A stretch of DNA of 38,549 bases, taken from Pseudomonas viridiflava (lineage in GTDB: Bacteria; Pseudomonadota; Gammaproteobacteria; Pseudomonadales; Pseudomonadaceae). The notes beneath the pieces are model-generated. The model searched no databases. It saw only the letters and a program-made list of their open reading frames with translations, and was not told the DNA's origin. The translations under genes were made by a program, and so were the position numbers. The stretch covers positions 1-38,549 of the forward strand of contig NZ_UUIS01000012.1 of NCBI RefSeq assembly GCF_900589395.1. Direction: 5' to 3'. Positions 32,516-38,549 of the stretch are shown piece by piece (position 1 is the stretch's first letter; every line of letters starts with the position of its first letter).

Positions 32516-33450
32516 ATATCGATACGCGGATCAAGTACCGCCACCTGGTGTGCTTTCTCGAAGTGGCGCGCCAGGGCAGCCTGGCCAAGGCTGCCGATCA
32601 ATTGGCGATCAGCCAGCCGGCCTTGTCCAAGGCCCTCAAGGAACTCGAAGGCCTGCTGGGCGCCGTGCTGTTTGTGCGTGGCAAGCACGGCGCGCAATTG
32701 TCCGAGGCGGGCGTGGCCTTCATGCGCTTTGCCGGGCCCAGCGTCCAGGCCCTGCGCGAAGGCGTCAACAGCCTGCGCTCCGGCGAGCACGAAACCGCCA
32801 CGGTGCGCCTTGGCGTGCTGTCCACCGCCGAAAGCCTGTTGATGCCCGAGGTGCTCACCCGTCTGCATGCGCGGCATCCGGCGCTGATCGTCAGCGTGAT
32901 GACCGGCCCCAGCGCCTACCTGCTGGCCCAATTGCGCGTCGGCGAAGTCGACCTGGTGGTCGGGCGCATGACCGACAGCCCACAGATCCACGGCCTGAGC
33001 TTCGAGCATCTTTACAACGAGTCGATGACCTTGGTAGCGCGCCGCGATCATCCATTGCTGGCCGCGCCCCTGCGCCGTGAAAGCCTGCAGGATTACCCGC
33101 TGGTGCTGCCGTTGGCCGGCACCACCATCCGCGCCTTTGCCGACAGCCTGTTCGTGCAGTACGGCATTCAGCCGCCGCGCCAGCGCCTGGAAACCCTGTC
33201 GCTGACCCTCAGCCGGCGTTATGTGCAACGCAGCAACGCCATCTGGATCGCGCCGCTTGATGCGGTATTGCAAGAAGTGCAGGACGGCAGCCTGGTTGAA
33301 CTCGACATGGGCATTCGCGAGCCGGGCGGCTCGGTGGGGCTGTGCAGCAACCCGGCGGTGCCTTTGTCGCGCGCAGTGCTGTGGTGCGTGGATGAGCTGC
33401 GCCTGGTTGGCGAAGCCTACCGCAACGGTGCCTATGGGCTTGATCCATAA
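32512..33450 (+). CDS. pcaQ: PcaQ, LysR-type activator of protocatechuate genes
   Basis: This LysR regulator of 312 residues begins MNIDTRIKYRHLVCFLEVAR, the N-terminus of PcaQ, which activates the protocatechuate genes in response to pathway intermediates. The helix-turn-helix is in about residues 10-65. Start is TTG, overlapping the stop of the previous gene (TTGA), so expression is coupled to it. A perfect PcaQ-type palindrome covers its stop codon and lies upstream of pcaH. Confidence 0.88.
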   Translation: MNIDTRIKYRHLVCFLEVARQGSLAKAADQLAISQPALSKALKELEGLLGAVLFVRGKHGAQLSEAGVAFMRFAGPSVQALREGVNSLRSGEHETATVRLGVLSTAESLLMPEVLTRLHARHPALIVSVMTGPSAYLLAQLRVGEVDLVVGRMTDSPQIHGLSFEHLYNESMTLVARRDHPLLAAPLRRESLQDYPLVLPLAGTTIRAFADSLFVQYGIQPPRQRLETLSLTLSRRYVQRSNAIWIAPLDAVLQEVQDGSLVELDMGIREPGGSVGLCSNPAVPLSRAVLWCVDELRLVGEAYRNGAYGLDP

Positions 33451-33464
33451 CCATTTGGTTATGG
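33445..33464. promoter_or_regulatory. PcaQ operator
   Basis: The motif ATAACC-N4-GGTTAT (33447-33462), with outer CC and GG making 8-bp arms, fits the PcaQ consensus ATAACC-N4-GGTTAA known from Sinorhizobium (from memory). It overlaps the pcaQ stop codon (33448-33450) and is 115 nt before the pcaH start. Confidence 0.8.
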
Positions 33465-33579
33465 ATGGCGGATTTTTTTTCAATTTCAGAAAAGCCCTTG
33501 GCGCGTGACACTGCGGCCAGCCTGATGCGCGGCCGTACAGCCTGCGTGCCTCATAACAACAACGCCAAGGACCCAAGCC

Positions 33580-34299
33580 ATGTCTGTTGCCGACAACAGC
33601 CGCTTCGTCATCCGTGATCGAAACTGGCACCCCAAAGCCCTCACGCCTGACTACAAGACCTCCGTGCTGCGCTCGCCGCGCCAGGCGCTGGTCAGCATCC
33701 CGCAGTCGATCTCGGAAACCACCGGTCCCGATTTTTCCCATCTGGTGCTGGGGCGCTTCGACAACGACCTGTTGCTTAACTTCGATCACGGTGGCCTGCC
33801 GATCGGCGAGCGTATCCTGGTGGCCGGGCGGGTTGTCGACCAGTACGGCAAGCCGGTGCCGCACACCCTGGTGGAGATGTGGCAAGCCAATGCCGGCGGC
33901 CGTTATCGCCACAAGCGTGACCAGTACCTGGCGCCCATCGACCCCAACTTCGGTGGCGTAGGCCGCACCCTGACCGACCGCGACGGCAACTACAGTTTTC
34001 GTACCATCAAGCCCGGCCCGTACCCGTGGCGCAACGGCCCCAACGACTGGCGCCCGGCGCATATCCATGTGTCGGTCAGCGGCCCTTCGATTGCCACGCG
34101 CCTGATCACCCAGCTGTATTTCGAAGGCGACCCGTTGATCCCGCTGTGCCCGATCGTCAAGTCGATCACCAACCCTGAGGCGGTGCAGAGCCTCATCGCG
34201 CGGCTCGACATGGGCTTGGCCAATCCGATGGATTGCCTGGCCTATCGCTTCGACATCGTTTTGCGCGGCCAGCGCCAGACCCACTTCGAAAACCGCTGA
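33580..34299 (+). CDS. pcaH: PcaH, protocatechuate 3,4-dioxygenase beta subunit
   Basis: This is the beta subunit (239 residues) of the enzyme that opens protocatechuate to beta-carboxymuconate. Fe(III) ligands are Y109 (GGRYRH), Y148 (GPYPW), H161 and H163 (HIH). The spacing matches the known Y408, Y447, H460 and H462 of the P. putida enzyme. AAGGA lies upstream of the ATG. The alpha subunit follows after 10 nt. Confidence 0.97.
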   Translation: MSVADNSRFVIRDRNWHPKALTPDYKTSVLRSPRQALVSIPQSISETTGPDFSHLVLGRFDNDLLLNFDHGGLPIGERILVAGRVVDQYGKPVPHTLVEMWQANAGGRYRHKRDQYLAPIDPNFGGVGRTLTDRDGNYSFRTIKPGPYPWRNGPNDWRPAHIHVSVSGPSIATRLITQLYFEGDPLIPLCPIVKSITNPEAVQSLIARLDMGLANPMDCLAYRFDIVLRGQRQTHFENR

Positions 34300-34309
34300 G
34301 GAGGTTGTC

Positions 34310-34912
34310 ATGCCCGTTCAATTGCTGCCGGAAACCCCTTCACAGACGGCTGGCCCCTACGTTCATATCGGTCTTGCGCTGCAAGTGGCCGGTAATCCGA
34401 CCCGCGAGCTGGAAATCTGGAACCAGATGGCCCAGCCGGGTGCCGCCGGCGAGCCCATCCTGTTGCTAGGCTCGGTCTATGACGGTAACGGCCAACTGAT
34501 GCGCGACTCGTACCTGGAGTTGTGGCAGGCCGATCACCAGGGCGTTTACGACCCCACCTACGACCCGGCCCGGCCTTTCAATGGCTTCGGTCGCACGGCC
34601 ACCGACGACGAGGGCGTGTGGACGGTCAAGACCGTCAAGCCCGGCGTGGTCACCAATGGCGCCGGTGTGCCGATGGCCCCGCACATCAACGTCTCGCTGT
34701 TTGCCCGGGGCATCAACATTCACCTGCACACCCGGCTGTATTTCGACGATGAAAGCGCTGCCAATGCCACCGACCCGGTGCTCAACCTGATCGAGCAGGC
34801 CCAGCGCCGCGAGACTCTGGTCGCCAAACGCTGCACGGTGGACGGCCAGTTGGCCTATCGCTTCGACATTCGCGTCCAGGGTGAAGGCGAAACGGTGTTC
34901 TTCGATTTCTAG
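34310..34912 (+). CDS. pcaG: PcaG, protocatechuate 3,4-dioxygenase alpha subunit
   Basis: This 200-residue alpha subunit pairs with PcaH in an (alpha-beta-Fe)12 complex. It has the intradiol fold without the iron ligands and begins MPVQLLPETPSQTAGPYVHI, typical of PcaG. GAGGAGG precedes the ATG. A hairpin follows before pcaK. Confidence 0.97.
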   Translation: MPVQLLPETPSQTAGPYVHIGLALQVAGNPTRELEIWNQMAQPGAAGEPILLLGSVYDGNGQLMRDSYLELWQADHQGVYDPTYDPARPFNGFGRTATDDEGVWTVKTVKPGVVTNGAGVPMAPHINVSLFARGINIHLHTRLYFDDESAANATDPVLNLIEQAQRRETLVAKRCTVDGQLAYRFDIRVQGEGETVFFDF

Positions 34913-34930
34913 AGCTGTTGCGTGATCCAG

Positions 34931-34956
34931 GCCTGCGCACTGCCCGGTGCGCAGGC
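34931..34956 (+). terminator. hairpin between pcaG and pcaK
   Basis: GCCTGCGCAC and its perfect complement, with loop TGCCCG, are followed by TTTG. It may be a weak terminator or attenuator that reduces pcaK, pcaB and pcaC expression relative to pcaHG. Confidence 0.6.
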
Positions 34957-34986
34957 TTTGCTGCATAACAATAAAAAGGATAGGCC

Positions 34987-36336
34987 ATGACGCTTTCTGC
35001 TACTGCGGCCGGGGGGCGAACCCTCGATGTGCAGCGCTTCATCAATGAACAACCGCTGTCGGCGTTTCAATGGCGTGTGGTTGCCTTGTGTTTTCTGATT
35101 GTCTTTCTCGACGGGCTGGACACTGCCGCCATGGGCTTTATCGCGCCTGCGCTGAGCCAGGAGTGGGGCATTGCCCGCGCCAGCCTGGGGCCGGTGATGA
35201 GCGCCGCGCTGATCGGCATGGTCTTCGGCGCCCTGGGCTCCGGCCCGCTGGCCGACCGTTTCGGCCGCAAGCTGGTGCTGGTGGTGGCGGTGTTTCTGTT
35301 TGGGCTGTTCAGCCTGCTGTCGGCCTGGAGTACCAGCCTGGATCAACTGCTGGTGCTGCGCCTGCTGACCGGCATCGGCCTGGGGGCTGCGATGCCCAAT
35401 GCCACCACGCTGTTGTCCGAATACACCCCTGAGCGCCTCAAGTCGATGCTGGTGACCAGCATGTTCTGCGGTTTCAACCTGGGCATGGCCAGCGGCGGGT
35501 TCATCTCGGCCAAGATGATCCCGGCGCTGGGCTGGGAAAGCCTGTTGCTGCTCGGCGGCGTCCTGCCATTGATTCTGGCCCTGGCGTTGGCGCTGTGGCT
35601 GCCCGAATCGGCACGCTTTCTGGTGGTGCGCAACCGCGGTGCTGCGCGGGTGCGCAAGGTGCTGGAACCTATCGCCCCGCAGGCACTGGTGGGCGTCACG
35701 GATTTCAGCGTGCCCGAACAGGCCAGCGTCGGCAGCCGCAATGTCTTGAAAGTGGTGTTTTCCGGCACCTACAGCGTCGGCACCTTGCTGCTGTGGCTGA
35801 CCTACTTCATGGGCCTGGTGATCGTCTATTTGCTGACCAGCTGGCTGCCGACCCTGCTGCGCGACAGCGGCGCCAGCCTTGAGCAATCGGCGGTGATCGG
35901 CGCGCTGTTCCAGTTGGGCGGGGTGCTCAGTGCCGTGGGCGTGGGCTGGGCCATGGACCGCTACAACCCGCACTGGGTGATTGGCGGCGCCTATGCGCTG
36001 GCCGGAGCCTTTGCCTGGCTGGTCGGGCAGAGCCTGGACAACGTCATGCTGCTGGCCAGCCTGGTGCTGGTGGCCGGCATGTGCATCAATGGTGCGCAAT
36101 CGGCCATGCCCTCGCTGGCGGCGCGCTTCTACCCGACCCAGGGCCGCGCTACCGGCGTGTCGTGGATGCTGGGCATCGGCCGCTTCGGTGCGATCCTCGG
36201 TGCCTGGGCCGGGGCCACCTTGCTGGGCCTGGGCTGGAGCTTCGAGCAGGTCCTGACCGCGCTGATGGTCCCGGCGGCCCTGGCGGCGCTGGCGATCCTG
36301 CTCAAGGGCCGGGTCAGCCATGCCGATGCGACATGA
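34987..36336 (+). CDS. pcaK: PcaK-like aromatic acid transporter
   Basis: This aromatic acid:H+ symporter of the MFS AAHS family (449 residues) has about 12 hydrophobic segments. DGLDTAAMGFIAP in helix 1 and GPLADRFGRK in the loop are the PcaK signatures. It probably imports 4-hydroxybenzoate or protocatechuate. AAAAGGA precedes the ATG. In P. putida pcaK is usually with pcaF and pcaT; here it is between pcaHG and pcaB. The exact substrate is inferred. Confidence 0.88.
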   Translation: MTLSATAAGGRTLDVQRFINEQPLSAFQWRVVALCFLIVFLDGLDTAAMGFIAPALSQEWGIARASLGPVMSAALIGMVFGALGSGPLADRFGRKLVLVVAVFLFGLFSLLSAWSTSLDQLLVLRLLTGIGLGAAMPNATTLLSEYTPERLKSMLVTSMFCGFNLGMASGGFISAKMIPALGWESLLLLGGVLPLILALALALWLPESARFLVVRNRGAARVRKVLEPIAPQALVGVTDFSVPEQASVGSRNVLKVVFSGTYSVGTLLLWLTYFMGLVIVYLLTSWLPTLLRDSGASLEQSAVIGALFQLGGVLSAVGVGWAMDRYNPHWVIGGAYALAGAFAWLVGQSLDNVMLLASLVLVAGMCINGAQSAMPSLAARFYPTQGRATGVSWMLGIGRFGAILGAWAGATLLGLGWSFEQVLTALMVPAALAALAILLKGRVSHADAT

Positions 36337-36358
36337 TGCCTTCCACAGGAGCCTTTTT

Positions 36359-37723
36359 GTGAGTACACCCAGCAATCACCTGTTTGACGCCTATTTCACC
36401 CAGCCTGCCATGCGTCAGGTGTTCTCTGACGCCGGCCGGGTGCAAGGCATGCTCGACTTCGAGGCAGCCCTGAGCCGGGCCGAGGCGCGGGTCGGCCTGA
36501 TTCCGCACGCCGTAGTGGCCGATATCGAGCAGCAGTGCCAGGCGGCCTTGTTCGACTTCGACGAACTGGCCATCGCCATCGGCAGCGCCGGCAATTCGGC
36601 GATTCCGCTGGTCAAGGCACTGGGCAAACGCATTGCCGCGCACAACCCTGAGGCCGAGCGCTATGTGCACATGGGCGCGACCAGCCAGGACGTCATGGAC
36701 TCGGGGCTGGTGCTGCAACTGCGGCAGGCCATCGTGTTGCTTGAACGTGACCTTGAGCAACTGGCCGGGCACCTGGCCGCTCAGGCGCAGCGTTATGCCG
36801 ACACCCCGCTGGCCGGGCGCACCTGGCTGCAACAGGCCACGCCGGTCACGCTGGGGATGAAAATCGCCGGCTGGCTGGGCGCCGTAACCCGTCACCGCCA
36901 GCGTCTGGCTGAACTCAAGCCACGCCTGTTGAGCCTGCAGTTCGGCGGTGCGTCGGGCAGCCTGGCGGCGCTGGGCGAGCAGGCGTTCGACGTGGCCCAG
37001 GCCCTGGCCGATGAGCTCGACCTGACCCTGCCTGAACAACCCTGGCACACCCAGCGCGACCGGCTGGTGGAGTTCGCCAGCCTGCTGGGCCTGCTGGCCG
37101 GCAGCCTGGGCAAGCTGGGCCGCGACATCAGCCTGCTGATGCAGACCGAAGTGGGCGAGGTGTTCGAACCGTCGGCGCCAGGCAAGGGCGGCTCTTCGAC
37201 CATGCCGCACAAGCGCAACCCGGTGGGCGCCGCCGTGCTGATCAGCGCCGCCACCCGGGCGCCAGGGCTGGTGGCGACGATGCTGGCGGCCATGCCGCAA
37301 GAGCACGAGCGCAGCCTGGGCCTGTGGCATGCCGAGTGGGAAACCCTGCCGCAGTTGTGCTGCCTGGTCTCCGGAGCCCTGCAGCAGGCCTTGCTGGTGG
37401 TGCCGGGGCTGGAAGTGGACGCGCAACGCCTGCGCGCCAACCTCGAATCAACCCAAGGGCTGGTGCTGGCTGAAGCGGTGAGCATCGCCTTGTCGCGCTG
37501 TGTTGGCCGCGATGCCGCGCACCATCTGATCGAACAAAGCTGCCGTCGCGCAGTGGAGCAGGGCGCACACCTGCGCCAGGTGCTGGGCGACAACCCCCAA
37601 GTCACCGAACATTTGTCAGCCGACGAGCTGGACCGCCTGCTGGACCCGGCCCATTACCTGGGCCAGGCCCGGCACTGGGTCGAGCGCGCCGTGGCCGAAC
37701 ACACCCATTTCATTCAGGAGTGA
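36359..37723 (+). CDS. pcaB: PcaB, 3-carboxymuconate cycloisomerase
   Basis: This enzyme of the fumarase/aspartase superfamily, 454 residues, converts beta-carboxymuconate to gamma-carboxymuconolactone. The signature GSSTMPHKRNP is at residues 278-288. I chose GTG at 36359 because AGGAG precedes it by eight bases and the start then matches known PcaB proteins; the track frame starts 13 codons earlier, inside the pcaK end. Three nt separate its stop from pcaC. Confidence 0.94.
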   Translation: MSTPSNHLFDAYFTQPAMRQVFSDAGRVQGMLDFEAALSRAEARVGLIPHAVVADIEQQCQAALFDFDELAIAIGSAGNSAIPLVKALGKRIAAHNPEAERYVHMGATSQDVMDSGLVLQLRQAIVLLERDLEQLAGHLAAQAQRYADTPLAGRTWLQQATPVTLGMKIAGWLGAVTRHRQRLAELKPRLLSLQFGGASGSLAALGEQAFDVAQALADELDLTLPEQPWHTQRDRLVEFASLLGLLAGSLGKLGRDISLLMQTEVGEVFEPSAPGKGGSSTMPHKRNPVGAAVLISAATRAPGLVATMLAAMPQEHERSLGLWHAEWETLPQLCCLVSGALQQALLVVPGLEVDAQRLRANLESTQGLVLAEAVSIALSRCVGRDAAHHLIEQSCRRAVEQGAHLRQVLGDNPQVTEHLSADELDRLLDPAHYLGQARHWVERAVAEHTHFIQE

Positions 37724-37726
37724 CCC

Positions 37727-38122
37727 ATGAACGAAAAAGAACGCTATGACGCCGGCATGCAGGTGCGTCGCGCCGTACTGGGCGACACCCACGTCGACAA
37801 CAGCCTGAAAAAACTCACGCCGTTCAATGAAGAGTTCCAGGAAATGATCACCCGCCACGCCTGGGGTGACATCTGGACCCGCCCGGGGCTGCCACGCCAC
37901 ACCCGCAGCCTGGTCACCATCGCCATGCTGATCGGCATGAACCGCGAAGGCGAACTGCGCCTGCACCTGCGCGCCGCAAAAAACAACGGCGTGACCCGCG
38001 ACGAGATCAAGGAAGTGCTGATGCAGAGCGCGATCTACTGCGGCATCCCGGCGGCCAACGCCACCTTCCACCTGGCCGAAGACGTGTGGAACGAACTGGG
38101 CGTCGAGTCGTTGCAGGAATGA
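37727..38122 (+). CDS. pcaC: PcaC, gamma-carboxymuconolactone decarboxylase
   Basis: This 131-residue decarboxylase converts gamma-carboxymuconolactone to beta-ketoadipate enol-lactone. Conserved RHAWGDIWTRPGL and RSLVTIAMLIGMNREGEL-type motifs are visible, and its length is normal. AGGAG lies just upstream. It is not fused to PcaD. The hydrolase step (PcaD) is absent between pcaB and pcaC and must be elsewhere. Confidence 0.95.
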   Translation: MNEKERYDAGMQVRRAVLGDTHVDNSLKKLTPFNEEFQEMITRHAWGDIWTRPGLPRHTRSLVTIAMLIGMNREGELRLHLRAAKNNGVTRDEIKEVLMQSAIYCGIPAANATFHLAEDVWNELGVESLQE

Positions 38123-38133
38123 ACTGAACCTTT

Positions 38134-38284
38134 GTAGGAGCGCGCTTGCCCGCGACCGAGTGCGCAGCGCTCGCAAAATCTGCCAGACGCCACAAATGCT
38201 GAACTGTGGACGCACTCAAAATTTATGAAACGCCACAAATTTACGACTGCTAACGCACTCGGTCGCGGGCAAGCGCGCTCCTAC
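38134..38284. repeat. REP-type element with perfect 31-bp terminal inverted repeats
   Basis: Arms at 38134-38164 and 38254-38284 are perfect inverted repeats of 31 bp, starting GTAGGAGCGCGCTTGCCCGC. The 89-bp centre carries two copies of CGCCACAAAT. The arms match the element at 8887-9050, so this family has a conserved outer part and a variable interior. It separates pcaC from the benA promoter and may serve as a transcript end. Confidence 0.88.
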
Positions 38285-38312
38285 TTGCCATCCGCAGGTG
38301 TTTTTGACCGTT

Positions 38313-38348
38313 TGCAAGAAACGGATAGTGATCTGCACAAAGCGGATA
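38313..38348 (+). promoter_or_regulatory. BenR/XylS-type activator boxes of the ben operon
   Basis: Two direct repeats, TGCA-N6-GGATA at 38313-38327 and 38334-38348, start 21 bp apart (6-bp gap). This is exactly the layout of XylS/BenR sites at Pm-type promoters. BenR, which responds to benzoate, would bind here; its gene is not in the window. Confidence 0.85.
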
Positions 38349-38375
38349 TTGCCCGCACCTCCATCGCCCTAACCT
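38347..38375 (+). promoter_or_regulatory. probable benA promoter
   Basis: The proximal box overlaps a weak -35 (TATTGC, 38347-38352); 17 bp later is a -10-like TAACCT (38370-38375). In Pm-type promoters the proximal box overlaps -35 by two bases, which fits. Start of transcription would be about 38382. Confidence 0.5.
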
Positions 38376-38412
38376 GACCTGGCCTGAACAATAACAATGG
38401 AGGCTCCAGGTC

Positions 38413-38549
38413 ATGTCCCTTGGCTCTGATTACCTGAATTCACTGCTCCAGGAAGACAAGGAGCAGGGCATCTACCGCTGCAAGCGGGAGATGTTCACCG
38501 ATCCGCGCCTGTTCGACCTGGAGATGAAGCACATCTTCGAAGGCAACTG
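38413..38549 (+). CDS. benA: BenA, benzoate 1,2-dioxygenase large subunit (partial)
   Basis: The first 45 codons read MSLGSDYLNSLLQEDKEQGI, then RCKREMFTDPRLFDLEMKHI, the N-terminus of BenA. The protein is the Rieske non-haem iron oxygenase subunit that converts benzoate to the cis-diol leading to catechol. GGAGG is upstream of the ATG. The gene continues beyond the window. It ties the pca end to the catBCA operon at the left, because catechol is the next intermediate. Confidence 0.9.
   Translation, partial: MSLGSDYLNSLLQEDKEQGIYRCKREMFTDPRLFDLEMKHIFEGN

Noticed and set aside
32404..34311. A 635-codon open frame on the minus strand opposite pcaQ and pcaH
   Set aside because: It is an antisense shadow of two well-supported genes in high-GC DNA, with no recognisable domain and no ribosome binding site logic.
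34909..36375. A 488-codon open frame on the minus strand opposite pcaK
   Set aside because: The product is rich in Q, H, A and G with no hydrophobic or domain pattern, which is typical of an antisense frame of a membrane transporter.

Overview
The window is high-GC, densely coded chromosomal DNA of a fluorescent Pseudomonas (putida/fluorescens lineage). The evidence is the catR-catBCA arrangement, the pcaQ-pcaHG and benA genes, and several REP families of the GTGGGAGGCGGCTTGCCGGC and TAGGAGCGCGCTTGCCCGCG type. No tRNA, rRNA, CRISPR, insertion sequence or prophage was seen.

Aromatic catabolism occupies both ends. At the left, catR (minus) diverges from catB-catC-catA, the catechol ortho-cleavage genes. 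At the right are pcaQ, pcaH, pcaG, pcaK, pcaB and pcaC for protocatechuate, followed by the first 45 codons of benA, which feeds benzoate into the catechol branch. Three operators can be read directly: a T-N11-A CatR box over the catR ribosome binding site, a perfect PcaQ-type palindrome over the pcaQ stop codon, and two BenR/XylS-type direct repeats before benA. pcaD, the step after pcaC, is missing from its usual place.

From 3.8 to 10.7 kb lies an envelope-modification block: two paralogous EptA-type phosphoethanolamine transferases, two PAP2 phosphatases with the same variant active-site motif, a PmrG/Ais-type periplasmic phosphatase, and a ColR-like OmpR-family response regulator with no kinase beside it. 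Three 27-bp boxes with one architecture (GAC, T-run, TCACAT, then a second TSAC exactly 11 bp after the first TCAC) lie upstream of pmrG, the regulator and the second PAP2 gene. A shortened version lies upstream of the first eptA. This looks like a self-contained regulon.

From 10.7 to 16 kb a GcvA-like LysR regulator diverges from an SDR, an ACS-family transporter and a split transketolase, a catabolic operon of unknown substrate closed by a strong terminator. A secreted DUF4432 aldose-epimerase-like protein, an aldo/keto reductase and a DHA2 efflux pump follow.

From 20.3 to 26.7 kb four overlapping genes form a MoxR-vWA-beta-propeller ternary system: a MoxR AAA+ ATPase, a small bpX-type protein, a degenerate-vWA/propeller protein, and a 999-residue membrane-anchored bpX6/propeller protein. 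This family was predicted computationally to be a conflict (defence) system. It is the most promising poorly characterised system here.

From 27.1 to 31.9 kb come an OafA-type acyltransferase and a minus-strand operon of a TIM-barrel isomerase, AzlC, AzlD, a class Ic-like aminotransferase and a small cysteine-containing protein. It may make and export an amino-acid-like compound.
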